Notes under the pieces: generated by a model
What the model was told of the DNA's origin: nothing
Seen by the model: the letters and a program-made list of their open reading frames with translations, nothing else
Databases searched by the model: none
In this document: positions 18,182 through 27,973 of the stretch, one piece after another
Position numbering within the stretch: position 1 is the stretch's first letter
How the letters are laid out: every line of letters begins with the position of its first letter
Made by a program: the position numbers and the translations under genes
Assembly (NCBI RefSeq): GCF_001038485.1
Contig: NZ_LDUE01000037.1
Span: 1-39,321, forward strand
Length of the DNA: 39,321 nt
Reading direction: 5' to 3'
Origin: Ornithinibacillus californiensis
GTDB lineage: Bacteria; Bacillota; Bacilli; Bacillales; Amphibacillaceae

Positions 18182-20134
18182 TTATTGGTCATTTTTATTA
18201 CTAGTTTTTTTATCATTTGACAAGTATATCCTTATTGTTGAACCAGGTTCTACTTTAGTACCTGCAACAGGATCTTGGTCGATAATATAATCTCCTGTAC
18301 CACTAGATTCGATGGATAAATCTGTCATCATTTGAACTAATTTCTTTCTTTCTATCCCTATCAGATCAGGTACTGCTACCTTTGGTTGTTCTGGCCATAA
18401 GTACTCTTTATCTAACCCATCTTTTCTAGGTTCAACCCCCATAACAGTTAGGCTATCTTCGATGATATTACCCACTATTGGGGCTGCAACTGTACCACCA
18501 AACTGGCGAACTCCCTTAGGATTATCAACAGCTACGTATACAACAATTTCAGGATCATCTGCTGGAGCAAATCCTATGAACGATACAATATGATTATTTT
18601 CTAAATACCCTCCATTTGGTCCCACCTTTTGAGCAGTACCAGTCTTTCCACCTACTCGATATCCATCGACATATGCTGGCCTTCCAGTTCCTTTTGCAAC
18701 GACGCTTTCTAATGCGTTACGGATTTCTTCAGAGGTCTTCTCCGAAATGACTCTATTTTTCATTTTTGGTTCTTTTGTTGAAATTACTTCTCCCGTACTT
18801 GGTTCAACCCAATCCTTTGCAATAAAGGGCTCAAATAAATATCCACCATTGATAGCCGCGGAGACAGCCATCACTTGTTGAATCGGAGTTACGGAAACCC
18901 CTTGACCGAAAGCGGTAGTAGCTAGTTCTACTGGACCTACATTTTCTGGTTTAAATAAAATCCCCGAACCCTCTCCTTGTAGATCGATACCAGTTTCTGT
19001 TCCAAATCCAAATTCTTTAATATAACTAAATAATTTTTCTTTTCCAAGTTCCTCACCTAAATGAACAAATCCTGGGTTACAAGAATTCTGAACTACCTCT
19101 AAAAATGTTTGTTCCCCGTGGCCTCCAGGTTTCCAGCATCGTAGCTTGGCACCTCCTACTTCAATAGAGCCATGATCATGAAAATGGTCATCGTGAAGAT
19201 CAACAGCACCTTCTTCAAGAGCAGCTGCAAGCGTTATAATTTTAAACGTTGAACCCGGCTCATACGTACTCCAAATCGGGAGATTCCGACTATAGATAGA
19301 AGGATCCACTTCCTGATAATTCTCTGGATTGAAATTAGGTCTTGCTGTCATGGCTAGTATCCCACCAGTATCTGGATCAACAGCGATGGCTAAAGCACCA
19401 TCTGGATTATATTTTGCCACTGCTAAGTCCAACTCTCGTTCCACGATCGTTTGAACTCTTGAATCAATAGTTGTCACTAAGTTATATCCATCTTTAGGTG
19501 CCTTATAAACATCCGCTAACTGGTTAAGTCTTCTACCCTTTGCATCTGAATAGAAAGACAAACTTCCTTCGTCACCATTAAGTAAATCGTCATAATATAA
19601 TTCAAGTCCCATAAGACCTTGGTTATCGATACCAGCAAAACCAAGAACATGAGATAAATCGTCACCAAATGGGTAATGCCTTATAGAGTCCTTCGCCAAA
19701 TAAACTCCGTCCATATTTAAGGTACGAATTGCTCTTTCTTGTTCTTCGGATATTTTCCTTCCCTCTGGGTGAATATTGACGGACATTTCTGACTTCGTAA
19801 CATATTCATATGCTTTTTCCTCAGACATGTCCAAAATTTGAGCAAGTTTTTTTGCTGCATCTTCTGGGTCATTTATTTGTCTTGGAACAACTACAACAGA
19901 AGGCGCTGTTACATTTTCAGCTAATATTTCTCCATTCACATCCAATATATTACCTCGTTCTGGTTGAAATGAGATATTTCTACTCCATGACTCGTCCGCT
20001 TTTTCCATCAATTGATCACCTAGAACGAACTGAACATATCCTAAGCGAAGATCGATTATCCCAAAAATAATCATCCCAATAAGAAAAACAGCGACTAATC
20101 GTTTTCTAACTGTTACAGTTGATACACGTTTCAT
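18182..20134 (-). CDS. spoVD: SpoVD, sporulation-specific class B penicillin-binding protein
   Basis: Transpeptidase needed for spore cortex, partner of SpoVE. The frame gives 651 residues from ATG 20137; the adjacent ATG at 20134 fits AAGGAG better (650). N-terminal membrane anchor (about 11-35), dimerisation domain (about 55-210), transpeptidase domain with STFK (S296), SCN (S352) and KTGT (K498), numbering from the longer form, and one C-terminal PASTA domain (about 583-641). Cysteines C334 and C353 correspond to the pair in B. subtilis SpoVD that StoA keeps reduced. One PASTA domain and the place after pbpB identify it as SpoVD. Confidence 0.96.
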   Translation of the reverse strand: MKRVSTVTVRKRLVAVFLIGMIIFGIIDLRLGYVQFVLGDQLMEKADESWSRNISFQPERGNILDVNGEILAENVTAPSVVVVPRQINDPEDAAKKLAQILDMSEEKAYEYVTKSEMSVNIHPEGRKISEEQERAIRTLNMDGVYLAKDSIRHYPFGDDLSHVLGFAGIDNQGLMGLELYYDDLLNGDEGSLSFYSDAKGRRLNQLADVYKAPKDGYNLVTTIDSRVQTIVERELDLAVAKYNPDGALAIAVDPDTGGILAMTARPNFNPENYQEVDPSIYSRNLPIWSTYEPGSTFKIITLAAALEEGAVDLHDDHFHDHGSIEVGGAKLRCWKPGGHGEQTFLEVVQNSCNPGFVHLGEELGKEKLFSYIKEFGFGTETGIDLQGEGSGILFKPENVGPVELATTAFGQGVSVTPIQQVMAVSAAINGGYLFEPFIAKDWVEPSTGEVISTKEPKMKNRVISEKTSEEIRNALESVVAKGTGRPAYVDGYRVGGKTGTAQKVGPNGGYLENNHIVSFIGFAPADDPEIVVYVAVDNPKGVRQFGGTVAAPIVGNIIEDSLTVMGVEPRKDGLDKEYLWPEQPKVAVPDLIGIERKKLVQMMTDLSIESSGTGDYIIDQDPVAGTKVEPGSTIRIYLSNDKKTSNKNDQ

Positions 20135-20159
20135 CATACATCTCCTTCACATAGGTAGG

Positions 20160-20189
20160 CTTGTATCAACTATATGTTGTTAAAAATTG
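20160..20189 (-). promoter_or_regulatory. Candidate sigma-E promoter of spoVD
   Basis: On the minus strand CAATTTT (20189-20183), 15 nt and GATACAAG (20167-20160), matching KMATATT-N13/15-CATACAnT at about 5 of 7 positions in each half. B. subtilis spoVD is sigma-E dependent. The match is imperfect. Confidence 0.35.
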
Positions 20190-20236
20190 ATTAGAACACT
20201 GTTTTTATCGATTTCCTATACTATTTATTAATTATC

Positions 20237-22480
20237 TCATTCAAACGTATCGACAGGTTCTTCTCCTGTCTCTGCATTTTCTTCACTTTTCAGCTCTTGT
20301 AGCTCTTTTGGAGTTTTCAATTCTACGCCTAAATACGCACCCTTCGTAAGGTCTCTTTCCTCTTCAATACTTTGTGTAACTACAAAACCGTTACCAAATG
20401 TTTCTAAGTCTAATTCAAGCATATCAGTTAACTTCAAAACATCTCGCAATGACCAACCGATAATATTAGGCATAGTTGGCGTATTGGTTACAACAATTAC
20501 TCGCTCATTCGCCAATACCTTTGCGCCTTCTTCAACACTGATTTGAACGACTTTATCTCCGTTACCGACTAACGAATAATTGATTTTTTTACTATTCAAA
20601 ATATCCACTGCCGAAGAGACAGATTTACCTGTTAAATTAGGAATCTCTGAAACTTGGACACTACTAATTTCGCCTTTATCTGGATCAATATTTAAATAAT
20701 GTAAAGCATTCTCCATCACATTATTAAATATGAATGATACTGGAGCTGAACCGGGCTCTATTCCTGTTTCAAATTCTAATGTCGGCTGTTTCACTGAAAC
20801 ATACATCATTAGTTCCGGATCATCTATAGGAGCCATTCCTATGAATGAGAAAACATAGTTTTCATGCCCGTACAAATACCCTCCACCTTCAGGGTTTGGG
20901 ATTTGTGCAGTACCTGTTTTACCTCCAACTGAATAATCGTCTAAATTGAAGCGCCGACCTACTGCATGTTCGGATTGAACAGCACCAACAAGTAATTTTC
21001 TAACTTGCTCCGCTGTCTCTTTTGAGATTGGCTCCCCTACTACTTCAGGCTTATGGTCCTCTAGTACTTTGCCAGTATCAGAGTCTACTATTTTATCAAT
21101 GACATAAGGTTTTAACATTTTTCCATCATTAGCTATTGCTGTCGCAGCCTTCATAATTTGAATTGGTGTAGTCGTACTACCTTGTCCAAACGAGGTAGTA
21201 ATCTTCTCAATTGGCCAGTTATATAAGATAGATCCCTGTACTTCACCAGGCAAATCTATTCCAGTTGGTTTGTCAAAATCAAAAGCATAAAGATTTTCTA
21301 AGAAAGTATCTGGGCCCATTTTCTCCCAAACTAGTTTTGCTGCAGCAACGTTAGAGGACCTTGCAAATCCTTCATCATAGGATATTACTCCCCAGCCTTT
21401 ACCGCCATTAAAATCGTTAATAGCTCTATCCCGTTCTGTAACTTGATAGCTTCCAGATTGATACCCTTCATCACCTTTATAAACACCTGATTCAATAGCT
21501 GCTGCCCAAGTGAACATTTTAATAGTTGAACCGGGTTCAAAAGGAGTTGAAATAGCATCATTATACCAGTTTTCAACATTCGCCGGATTATTAGGATTAT
21601 AGCTTGGTCGATTACTCATCGCTACGATTTCGCCCGTTTTCGGGTTCATTACGATTGCCGTCATGCGCTCAGGGGCATATTTTTCGTCTACTTGGGACAT
21701 CACATCTTCTAATAACGTTTGGATTTTTTGATCAATAGTGAGATATACATCGTCTCCATTATCCGGTAAACGCACAACCTCATTTGGGTTTAGAAGCTTT
21801 TTGTTGTATATGTCTCTTTGGTAAGAGATAAAACCATCTTGCCCTTTTAATAATTCGTTCATTTCTCGCTCAATACCCGTAATACCAATAATCTCTGTTT
21901 TTGTTTCACCTTCTTCTAACGCTTTTTCCTGTGCGAAGCCAATGATATGTGATGCAAACATACCATTAGGGTAATAACGAATATTTTCTTTTATAAATCT
22001 TATTCCTGGTAAATTTAACGCCTCTATATCATCTTTCACATGAAGCGAAATTCCTTTACCAACATTTCCAAATTCAACTTGAGTCCTTCCATTATCAATC
22101 CCATTGTTAATACGTTCTAGAATATAATCTCTGTCAGCATCTAATAAAGGAGCCAACTTGTCCGCTGTCCCAACTGGATCGTCAACGTGTTGTGGCTCCT
22201 CTAGATTTTCTGAGAATTTCTCATCTACAATAGCATACATCCTAAATGTTGGCATATCGTAAGCTAATGTCATTCCATTTTTGTCAAATATATTACCACG
22301 TTCTGAATCAAGCGTGTATGAGGCTGTTCGCACGTTCTCTGCCCAGTCATTTAAAGAAACTCCCTCAACTTCTCCAGATGCTTGAATATACAAAAAACGA
22401 CCAGTGACGATTAAAAACGCCATGACGAAGATTACCATAAATACTCCTGCCATGGCATGGGTAGTTCTATTCTTTTTCAT
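20237..22480 (-). CDS. pbpB: Septal class B penicillin-binding protein PBP2B
   Basis: Essential transpeptidase of the divisome, 747 residues (716 in B. subtilis). A short cytoplasmic tail and membrane anchor (about 10-33) precede the dimerisation domain (RGNIFDKNG at 61-69). Transpeptidase motifs are STIK (S318), SSN (S375-N377) and KTGT (K521). Two PASTA domains follow (about 612-675 and 676-735), with an acidic tail. The ATG has AGGTGA 7 nt upstream. It lies 15 nt after ftsL and 99 nt before spoVD, its sporulation paralogue. Confidence 0.96.
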   Translation of the reverse strand: MKKNRTTHAMAGVFMVIFVMAFLIVTGRFLYIQASGEVEGVSLNDWAENVRTASYTLDSERGNIFDKNGMTLAYDMPTFRMYAIVDEKFSENLEEPQHVDDPVGTADKLAPLLDADRDYILERINNGIDNGRTQVEFGNVGKGISLHVKDDIEALNLPGIRFIKENIRYYPNGMFASHIIGFAQEKALEEGETKTEIIGITGIEREMNELLKGQDGFISYQRDIYNKKLLNPNEVVRLPDNGDDVYLTIDQKIQTLLEDVMSQVDEKYAPERMTAIVMNPKTGEIVAMSNRPSYNPNNPANVENWYNDAISTPFEPGSTIKMFTWAAAIESGVYKGDEGYQSGSYQVTERDRAINDFNGGKGWGVISYDEGFARSSNVAAAKLVWEKMGPDTFLENLYAFDFDKPTGIDLPGEVQGSILYNWPIEKITTSFGQGSTTTPIQIMKAATAIANDGKMLKPYVIDKIVDSDTGKVLEDHKPEVVGEPISKETAEQVRKLLVGAVQSEHAVGRRFNLDDYSVGGKTGTAQIPNPEGGGYLYGHENYVFSFIGMAPIDDPELMMYVSVKQPTLEFETGIEPGSAPVSFIFNNVMENALHYLNIDPDKGEISSVQVSEIPNLTGKSVSSAVDILNSKKINYSLVGNGDKVVQISVEEGAKVLANERVIVVTNTPTMPNIIGWSLRDVLKLTDMLELDLETFGNGFVVTQSIEEERDLTKGAYLGVELKTPKELQELKSEENAETGEEPVDTFE

Positions 22481-22495
22481 AAGAAATCACCTGTT

Positions 22496-22864
22496 TTATT
22501 CATTATATGCATTCGCTTGCTTTACTTCAGCAGCTTGAATAGTCAAGCCATTTTCTTTTGCATATTGTGTAATTCTCTCTGGTCTGCTTAATTCCTTTAT
22601 TTCAAAAACTAGGCCCTCATTTACGATTTGTTGGTTCGCGATGGACTGTTCCAGAGATTGGATATCACGGTTTAATGTATCTACCGATGAGGAATATGAA
22701 ACAATAAAGCCGCCGGCGATTATTAAACTAATCATAACAAAGGAATACAACATTTTTTCACCTTTAGTTATCCAACTCTTCTTAACTTTTACAACTTTCT
22801 TCTCTACCTGAGGTTGATATGAAGTATAAGATTGCTCCCAGCTTCTTGCATGGTTTGCTGCCAT
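22496..22864 (-). CDS. ftsL: Cell division protein FtsL
   Basis: Small bitopic divisome protein (about 122 residues) that assembles with DivIC and DivIB. A basic cytoplasmic part (EKKVVKVKKSW) is followed by a transmembrane helix (about 39-60) and an extracellular coiled coil (TLNRDIQSLEQSIANQQ) ending ELSRPERITQYAKENGL. A GTG at 22876 is in frame, but the ATG at 22864 overlaps the rsmH stop as TAATG and has GAAGGGTGG at proper distance, so I use it. Confidence 0.9.
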   Translation of the reverse strand: MAANHARSWEQSYTSYQPQVEKKVVKVKKSWITKGEKMLYSFVMISLIIAGGFIVSYSSSVDTLNRDIQSLEQSIANQQIVNEGLVFEIKELSRPERITQYAKENGLTIQAAEVKQANAYNE

Positions 22865-23841
22865 TATTTGTTCCACCCTTCCCCATATTCAAAATCACGA
22901 GACCACACTTTAACTTTTTCTAGTATTCGTAGCTTCGCCGATCTCGACCTGCGATTTTCTTCTAGTTCTTCATCATTAGCGACAATTGGTTTACGATTAA
23001 TTAATTTAAACGGTGCTTCGTACTCCTTTGGAATCACAGGTAGATTTCTTGGTGTTTCTTTAGGTGTACTCCATTTCTTAAAGGCTTGTTTACATATACG
23101 GTCTTCTAACGAGTGAAATGTAATTACTGCAATTCTTCCATTAAGTGCCACTACACGAGCAGCTTGATGCAATGCGTCATTAAATGCTTGTAATTCATCA
23201 TTTACAGCAATTCGTATTGCCTGAAAGATGCGTTTTGCAGGATGTCCACCTTTTCTCCGAGCAGGAGCAGGTATTGCTTCTTTTATTATATCTACTAATT
23301 GATATGTAGTTTCTATTGCATCCGTTTTACGATACTCTTCTATTTTACGAGCTATTTGCTTTGAGAATTTCTCTTCTCCATACTTAAAAAAAATAGATAC
23401 TAGCTCATTATAAGACCAAGAATTCACAATATCATAGGCAGATAATTCCTGTTCTTGATTCATCCTCATATCTAGCTTAGCATCGTGTTGATAACTAAAT
23501 CCTCTTTCTCCTCTGTCTAATTGAGGAGATGAAACACCAAGGTCAAACAGAATGCCATCTACATGGTCAATGTTATGTCCTTGTAGTTCTTCTTCTAAAT
23601 TCCGGAAGTTACTATGAATAAATAAAATTCTATCTAGATATGGTGCTAATCGTTCTTTCGCAGCTTGTAGAGCATCTACATCCTGGTCAAATGCTATTAG
23701 CAATCCATTCTCATTAAGTTGTGAGGCAATTCTTTCTGAATGCCCTCCACCACCTAATGTGCAGTCGACATAAGTTCCATCTGGCTTAATATTTAAGCCT
23801 ATTATTGATTCTTCTTTTAATACTGTGTAATGATCAAACAT
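22864..23841 (-). CDS. rsmH: 16S rRNA (cytosine1402-N4)-methyltransferase RsmH
   Basis: S-adenosylmethionine-dependent enzyme that modifies C1402 in the decoding centre; formerly mraW. It has 325 residues, starting [20 protein letters not shown] as in Bacillus. Motifs: SAM-binding [36 protein letters not shown] and [13 protein letters not shown]. An AAAGAGGTG ribosome binding site precedes the ATG. It follows mraZ by 27 nt and overlaps ftsL (TAATG). Confidence 0.97.
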   Translation of the reverse strand: MFDHYTVLKEESIIGLNIKPDGTYVDCTLGGGGHSERIASQLNENGLLIAFDQDVDALQAAKERLAPYLDRILFIHSNFRNLEEELQGHNIDHVDGILFDLGVSSPQLDRGERGFSYQHDAKLDMRMNQEQELSAYDIVNSWSYNELVSIFFKYGEEKFSKQIARKIEEYRKTDAIETTYQLVDIIKEAIPAPARRKGGHPAKRIFQAIRIAVNDELQAFNDALHQAARVVALNGRIAVITFHSLEDRICKQAFKKWSTPKETPRNLPVIPKEYEAPFKLINRKPIVANDEELEENRRSRSAKLRILEKVKVWSRDFEYGEGWNK

Positions 23842-23868
23842 AGTTGCACCTCTTTAGCGATTTTACAG

Positions 23869-24300
23869 TTAAATATCAAAATCCATTAGATTCTCAGCAA
23901 TCTCTGCGAAAGATTCTTCAGACTCATTAAAGTAGTCATCCCAATTTTCACTTGCCCAGAATTCAATACGATTTGACACTCCAATTACCACACACTCTTT
24001 ATCTAAACCAGCGTAATTCCGGAGAGGTTGTGGAATATTTATTCTTCCCTGTTTATCCACTTCGCATTCTACTGCTCCAGAGAAGAAAAATCGCGTAAAG
24101 GCCCTAGCATCTTTTTTTGTGAGTGGAAGTTTTTTTAGTTTTTCCTCAAGAATACTCCATTCTGACATGGGATAGGCGAATAGACATTTATCTAATCCAC
24201 GAGTGACCACAAAACGTTCACCAAGTTCATCACGAAACTTGGATGGGACAATTATTCTGCCCTTTGTATCAAAGTTATGTTGGAATTCACCCATGAACAT
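23869..24300 (-). CDS. mraZ: Transcriptional regulator MraZ
   Basis: First gene of the dcw cluster. MraZ forms ring oligomers with two AbrB/SpoVT-like swapped-hairpin domains per chain (about residues 5-47 and 76-119) and represses its own promoter in several bacteria. It has 143 residues, ends [11 protein letters not shown] and has the conserved [27 protein letters not shown] region. An ATG two codons later also exists, but MFMGE is the normal family start. GTGG boxes in 10-bp phase lie just upstream. Confidence 0.96.
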   Translation of the reverse strand: MFMGEFQHNFDTKGRIIVPSKFRDELGERFVVTRGLDKCLFAYPMSEWSILEEKLKKLPLTKKDARAFTRFFFSGAVECEVDKQGRINIPQPLRNYAGLDKECVVIGVSNRIEFWASENWDDYFNESEESFAEIAENLMDFDI

Positions 24301-24311
24301 TTAGTCCGCCC

Positions 24312-24357
24312 CCACTTTCATACACTCATATTACCACATCCCCCCACTTTTCACCAC
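24312..24357 (-). promoter_or_regulatory. MraZ-box array (autoregulatory operator) upstream of mraZ
   Basis: On the minus strand GTGG occurs at 24357, 24347 and 24337, exactly 10 bp apart (GTGGTGAAAA, GTGGGGGGAT, GTGGTAATAT), with a fourth at 24315 inside the ribosome binding region. MraZ is known to bind direct repeats of TGGG/GTGG with about 10-bp spacing. A weak promoter (TTAAGC-N17-TAAAAT) ends just before the array, so binding would block it. Confidence 0.65.
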
Positions 24358-24529
24358 TAAATTTTAGAAAAAGTTAATCAAAGGCTTAATTTAGTTAATT
24401 TGAACCAAAAAAATAACTGTCATTTCATCTAAAGCAACACGTCAAAAAACCTTATTTAGCAAGTGTTTTTGACTAATTGTTACTTTGTCTGAAAGACAGT
24501 TATAAAAATAGTGGTGGAAAGTGGTGTTA

Positions 24530-26152
24530 TTAGATATAAATGATATAATGCTCAGTTTCAAATGAATAATCTTGGTTGGAAATCTCCTGAAAGAAGTCTA
24601 CTCCATATTGATTCACATAAGAAATTGGATTCCATACTCTTTCTTGTAAACCACTGGGATATAGAACGTTCTCAAGCATTGAGAATTCATCTAGCTCCTT
24701 TTGATATTGTTCCTCTAGCGAACGAATAATTTTTTTCTCTAAAAACTCAATTTCACGTATTAAATTTTGCAAATTCTTTCCAGCTAGATCACTAATATCA
24801 GAACGAATTTGTGCAGCTATATTTCGTAAAGGCTCATGGACCTTTGTAATGTTTTCTTTTACCTCTGTAACAGTTTCTTCTATAGGTGGATTCATCTTAT
24901 CTCTAAACCACGTATTACGTATCGAGCTTACCTTACCATTAATTGCTGAATCAGATGTAATTTGGTACTTTTCCATGATTTTCGCTACTTTACGATCCAC
25001 GTATGTAAACGATAATCTAGGTACTACTGGAGGCATTTTTATGTTCAATGCATGAAAGGCTGGCTTTAGTACAGACCAATAACTAATCTCACCTGGTCCC
25101 CCGATAAAGGCTAACGTAGGTAAAAGCAGCTCTTGCATAAGTGGGCGAGTAACTACATTATTGCTTAATTTCTCTGGGGTTTGTTTAGCAATTGTTACTA
25201 ATTCTTCATTTGATAAAATTACTTCCCTTTGTTTACCTACCCAGTTACCTTCTTGGTTCCTAGTTAATAACACTCTTTCATGTTCTTTATGATAAAAAAG
25301 GTTTCCATTTTCTAATGAAACATCGAGAGAAATAGAATAACCCTTAGCTCTCAATTTTTCTAAAGAATTATATACGCCGTTATTAATTTCGGATTGATTC
25401 TTAATGATATCTACAAAAAAATCACTTTCTAGCTTTCTGACGTGTTTATTTCCAGAATCGACCAGTACAAGGCCATCATCAGGAAACAATTGGAATGTTA
25501 ACCTAGCGAAAAAGTCTACATAGGAAGTTGATTTCTGAAGGCAATGCAAGATAGTCTCACGAAGTTCCCTTGTATGTTTTGTTTCAGGTAGTTGTTCAAC
25601 TACTAAATCAACCAATTGGGCTACTTCAGACCGTTCCAATTCAACATCTGAAATAGACCGTTTATCAATTACTCGTTGGCTAACTTTGTATTTTTTCATA
25701 GTAGATTGTTTCTCTAGAAATATATGATTTATTTCGTCAAAATCATGATCCTCACCTGCAATCCAAAATACAGGTACAACCGGAACACCAAGGTTTTCTT
25801 CCTGTTTTCTTGCCATCTGAATAATCGATATCACTTTATTTACGGAATACAACGGACCTGTTAAAACACCAGCCTGTTGTCCTCCAACAATCACAACGCT
25901 CTCCTCTTCTTTTAACCGTTCAATATTATTAAAAGTAGTTTCTGGCGCATCCCATTCTTGGTTTAACAAGCGTAAAACGTCTGTAAGTTGCTGCCGTTTA
26001 TATGTTCGTTTGTTTATTTCTTTTAGTCGATTTGCATAAATCCCTGGGTCCGAGTATCCATAATCAAAGTGTCCCATTATCATTTCACTATTATCTCGAT
26101 AATCACGTACTAATTTATTTTGATTTTCTATATGTATGGATTCAATTCTCAT
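24530..26152 (-). CDS. bshC: Bacillithiol biosynthesis cysteine-adding enzyme BshC
   Basis: Last step of bacillithiol synthesis, joining cysteine to GlcN-malate. It has 540 residues. Family regions: VVIVGGQQAGVLTGPLYSVN (nucleotidyl-transferase-like fold), VPVFWIAGEDHDFDEINH, and AFIGGPGEISYW. A coiled-coil stalk lies at about 450-500 (LAGKNLQNLIREIEFLEKK). An AAAGGAG lies 12 nt before the ATG; a closer ATG is out of frame and short. Homologues (yllA in B. subtilis) lie next to mraZ, as here. A 229-nt gap with the mraZ operator follows. Confidence 0.95.
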   Translation of the reverse strand: MRIESIHIENQNKLVRDYRDNSEMIMGHFDYGYSDPGIYANRLKEINKRTYKRQQLTDVLRLLNQEWDAPETTFNNIERLKEEESVVIVGGQQAGVLTGPLYSVNKVISIIQMARKQEENLGVPVVPVFWIAGEDHDFDEINHIFLEKQSTMKKYKVSQRVIDKRSISDVELERSEVAQLVDLVVEQLPETKHTRELRETILHCLQKSTSYVDFFARLTFQLFPDDGLVLVDSGNKHVRKLESDFFVDIIKNQSEINNGVYNSLEKLRAKGYSISLDVSLENGNLFYHKEHERVLLTRNQEGNWVGKQREVILSNEELVTIAKQTPEKLSNNVVTRPLMQELLLPTLAFIGGPGEISYWSVLKPAFHALNIKMPPVVPRLSFTYVDRKVAKIMEKYQITSDSAINGKVSSIRNTWFRDKMNPPIEETVTEVKENITKVHEPLRNIAAQIRSDISDLAGKNLQNLIREIEFLEKKIIRSLEEQYQKELDEFSMLENVLYPSGLQERVWNPISYVNQYGVDFFQEISNQDYSFETEHYIIYI

Positions 26153-26247
26153 TCATTATGTACTCCTTTAGAGTTTTTAAGTCTATTCGTATTGTACAAG
26201 AAAGCTATTATTTTTTCATGTTTCCTGATTTTATTTTAGTAATATCC

Positions 26248-26628
26248 TCATACTAGAATATTTCTGACAATTCCATAAATGGAAAGGACTAGATAAAACA
26301 GGAAAAATAGTAAAAAAGAGAAACGCCATAATAGCTTGGTTGCCTTAGAATAATCAATCTCTGTATTTTTTTTCCATTGTACAATAATTAGGACCGTTAG
26401 AATACACAAGATTAAAATAAGAATATATCCAATAAAAGACTCCTGAAATAGATAAGAAAGTAACACATTTACTGAAATAATATAAAGCAATGTTGTCCAA
26501 TTAATCGCTTTGTGAAATGCTTTAATCGGATTATGAAGTGCGTATTTTAACACGTAATACAAAAGAACAGTTACTAGTATAGGTAACGTCAGTAAAGAAG
26601 CAAGTACATATAATATAATTTCAAACAT
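26248..26628 (-). CDS. DUF3397 family membrane protein
   Basis: A 126-residue, very hydrophobic protein with four predicted transmembrane helices (about 3-28, 42-60, 64-86 and 100-122) and a short basic loop QWKKNTEIDYSKATKLLWR before the last. It resembles the DUF3397 proteins found beside bshC in Bacillaceae. No function is known and no catalytic motif is visible. It is upstream of bshC on the same strand with a 95-nt gap. A rather distant AAAGGGG precedes the ATG. Confidence 0.7.
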   Translation of the reverse strand: MFEIILYVLASLLTLPILVTVLLYYVLKYALHNPIKAFHKAINWTTLLYIISVNVLLSYLFQESFIGYILILILCILTVLIIVQWKKNTEIDYSKATKLLWRFSFLLFFLFYLVLSIYGIVRNILV

Positions 26629-26823
26629 TGACTATTAGTTCCCCTTTTAACACAACCTTTTATTCATTTCTTAATTGTAACAAAATAATAATAGTTTGTG
26701 CGTATTCACAGGATTTTAATTTAATATTTCTTTGTTTATGTTATTAACTTCAGAATTGTATTATAATAAATAATAGTATACTTAAAACTGACTATTTCTT
26801 TTGACACGAAGGGGGCTATTAGG

Positions 26824-27303
26824 GTGAAGGAAGTAAAAGTAGAAAAACTATTGATCAACTATAAAACACTAGAAGAGTTCAAACGTTTTAAAGAATATGG
26901 TCACCAGGAATTATCCATGTTGGAGGATTTACAATCGAATATCGTAGAAAATGATAGTGAATCGCCTTTTTACGGGGTTTACTATGGCGGTTCCCTTATC
27001 GCTAGAATGAGCTTATATAAAGTAGATAAGAAGTATGACCAATACTTTGAACCACAACATGATTATTTAGAGTTATGGAAGTTAGAAGTATTACCACACT
27101 ATCGTGGAAAAGGTTACGGTAAGTCACTAGTAGACTATGCAAAAGGTTATAATCTACCGATCAAGACAAATCCAAGAGTAAACTCACATGGCTTTTGGGA
27201 AAGGATGAAATTTCAAAAAGCAACGTACGAAATGGAAAGGGATTTTGGACAAAATCCATTAATCTGGCTCCCTGAGGGTATTTCTGAGAGAAATACCCAA
27301 TAA
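26824..27303 (+). CDS. ylbP: GNAT-family N-acetyltransferase YlbP
   Basis: A 159-residue single-domain GNAT protein. The acetyl-CoA-binding motif A is LEVLPHYRGKGYGKSLVDYA (about residues 89-108), with the R-G-x-G-x-G pyrophosphate loop, preceded by the beta-bulge strand YLELWKLEV. The substrate is unknown. Start is GTG with GAAGGGGG upstream. It is transcribed away from bshC/DUF3397 and ends at a terminator, so it is a single-gene unit. YlbP is found near gerR (ylbO) in Bacillus as here. Confidence 0.88.
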   Translation: MKEVKVEKLLINYKTLEEFKRFKEYGHQELSMLEDLQSNIVENDSESPFYGVYYGGSLIARMSLYKVDKKYDQYFEPQHDYLELWKLEVLPHYRGKGYGKSLVDYAKGYNLPIKTNPRVNSHGFWERMKFQKATYEMERDFGQNPLIWLPEGISERNTQ

Positions 27304-27330
27304 AAATGTAAGTTCTGCTAACTAAACAAA

Positions 27331-27363
27331 AGAGGCTATCAAACGAACGATAGGCCTCTTTTT
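27331..27363. terminator. Terminator between ylbP and gerR
   Basis: AGAGG-CTATC, an 8-nt loop, GATAG, a bulged G and CCTCT, followed by TTTTT on the plus strand; the minus strand has TTTTG. It separates the converging ylbP and gerR genes and can serve both. Confidence 0.85.
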
Positions 27364-27400
27364 CATGGAGTTTTATCATATAATAGCACATTAGGTGATT

Positions 27401-27880
27401 TTAGTTTTTATCCTTAATCCACTTCCAGAGGTTACCCATTTCTTCCCAAGCATTTTCATACCGTTGAAGTTGTGTTTTCAACTTTTTATTTTCTTCTTCT
27501 AATTTTTTTAACAGTTTCTCTTGTTCTTTTTTAGCCAAATCCTGATGCTCCGCAAAATTTGATTTCATTTTTTCAAGTAGCATGATAGCGGACTCTATCG
27601 TATGCTTCTCATGATCAAGCTTTAAGTCATCAGTATTCCAAACTAGCTTTCTTCCACCTTGTTTACGTTCTTCTTTTGCTCGTTGTATTTCCTCTTGATA
27701 TTCTTTGCGAATAGTTGCATTCCACCTGAATCCACAAGCTGCAGATGTTCTAGACAATTGCTTTGCTACTTCTTTAAAGGCTTCAAGCTGTGTTTTTCCT
27801 TCCCGAATATAACGAAGCACTGTTTCTGCTAATAGAATATCTTCATCATCAGTCCAGGCATCTTGCCTTGTTGCATTCAT
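27401..27880 (-). CDS. gerR: GerR/YlbO, RsfA-family sporulation transcription regulator
   Basis: Predicted DNA-binding regulator, 159 residues from the ATG at 27880. The N-terminus has the family Myb/SANT-like domain ([20 protein letters not shown], with [19 protein letters not shown]), and the C-terminus is a charged coiled coil (about 95-150). The B. subtilis homologue GerR is a mother-cell regulator made under sigma-E that modulates sigma-E genes. An AAGGAG ribosome binding site supports this ATG; the frame is open further upstream but with no start signal. A sigma-E-like promoter lies just before the gene. Confidence 0.87.
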   Translation of the reverse strand: MNATRQDAWTDDEDILLAETVLRYIREGKTQLEAFKEVAKQLSRTSAACGFRWNATIRKEYQEEIQRAKEERKQGGRKLVWNTDDLKLDHEKHTIESAIMLLEKMKSNFAEHQDLAKKEQEKLLKKLEEENKKLKTQLQRYENAWEEMGNLWKWIKDKN

Positions 27881-27907
27881 AACATCACTCCTTATCTCTT
27901 TGCTATC

Positions 27908-27936
27908 AATGTATGCACAAAGTAGGAGTGATAGAA
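27908..27936 (-). promoter_or_regulatory. Probable sigma-E promoter of gerR
   Basis: On the minus strand CATACATT (27915-27908) matches the sigma-E -10 consensus CATACAnT completely. TTCTATC at 27936-27930, 14 nt upstream, is a moderate -35 match. The predicted start is about 20 nt before the gene. It agrees with sigma-E control of gerR in B. subtilis. Confidence 0.55.
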
Positions 27937-27973
27937 TAACCTTTCTCACAAATTTTCAAATTTATACTTTATA

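Noticed and set aside
26739-26767. Sigma-A promoter for ylbP with TATAAT at 26762-26767
   Set aside because: The -10 is perfect, but no acceptable -35 lies 16-18 nt upstream, so it was not annotated.
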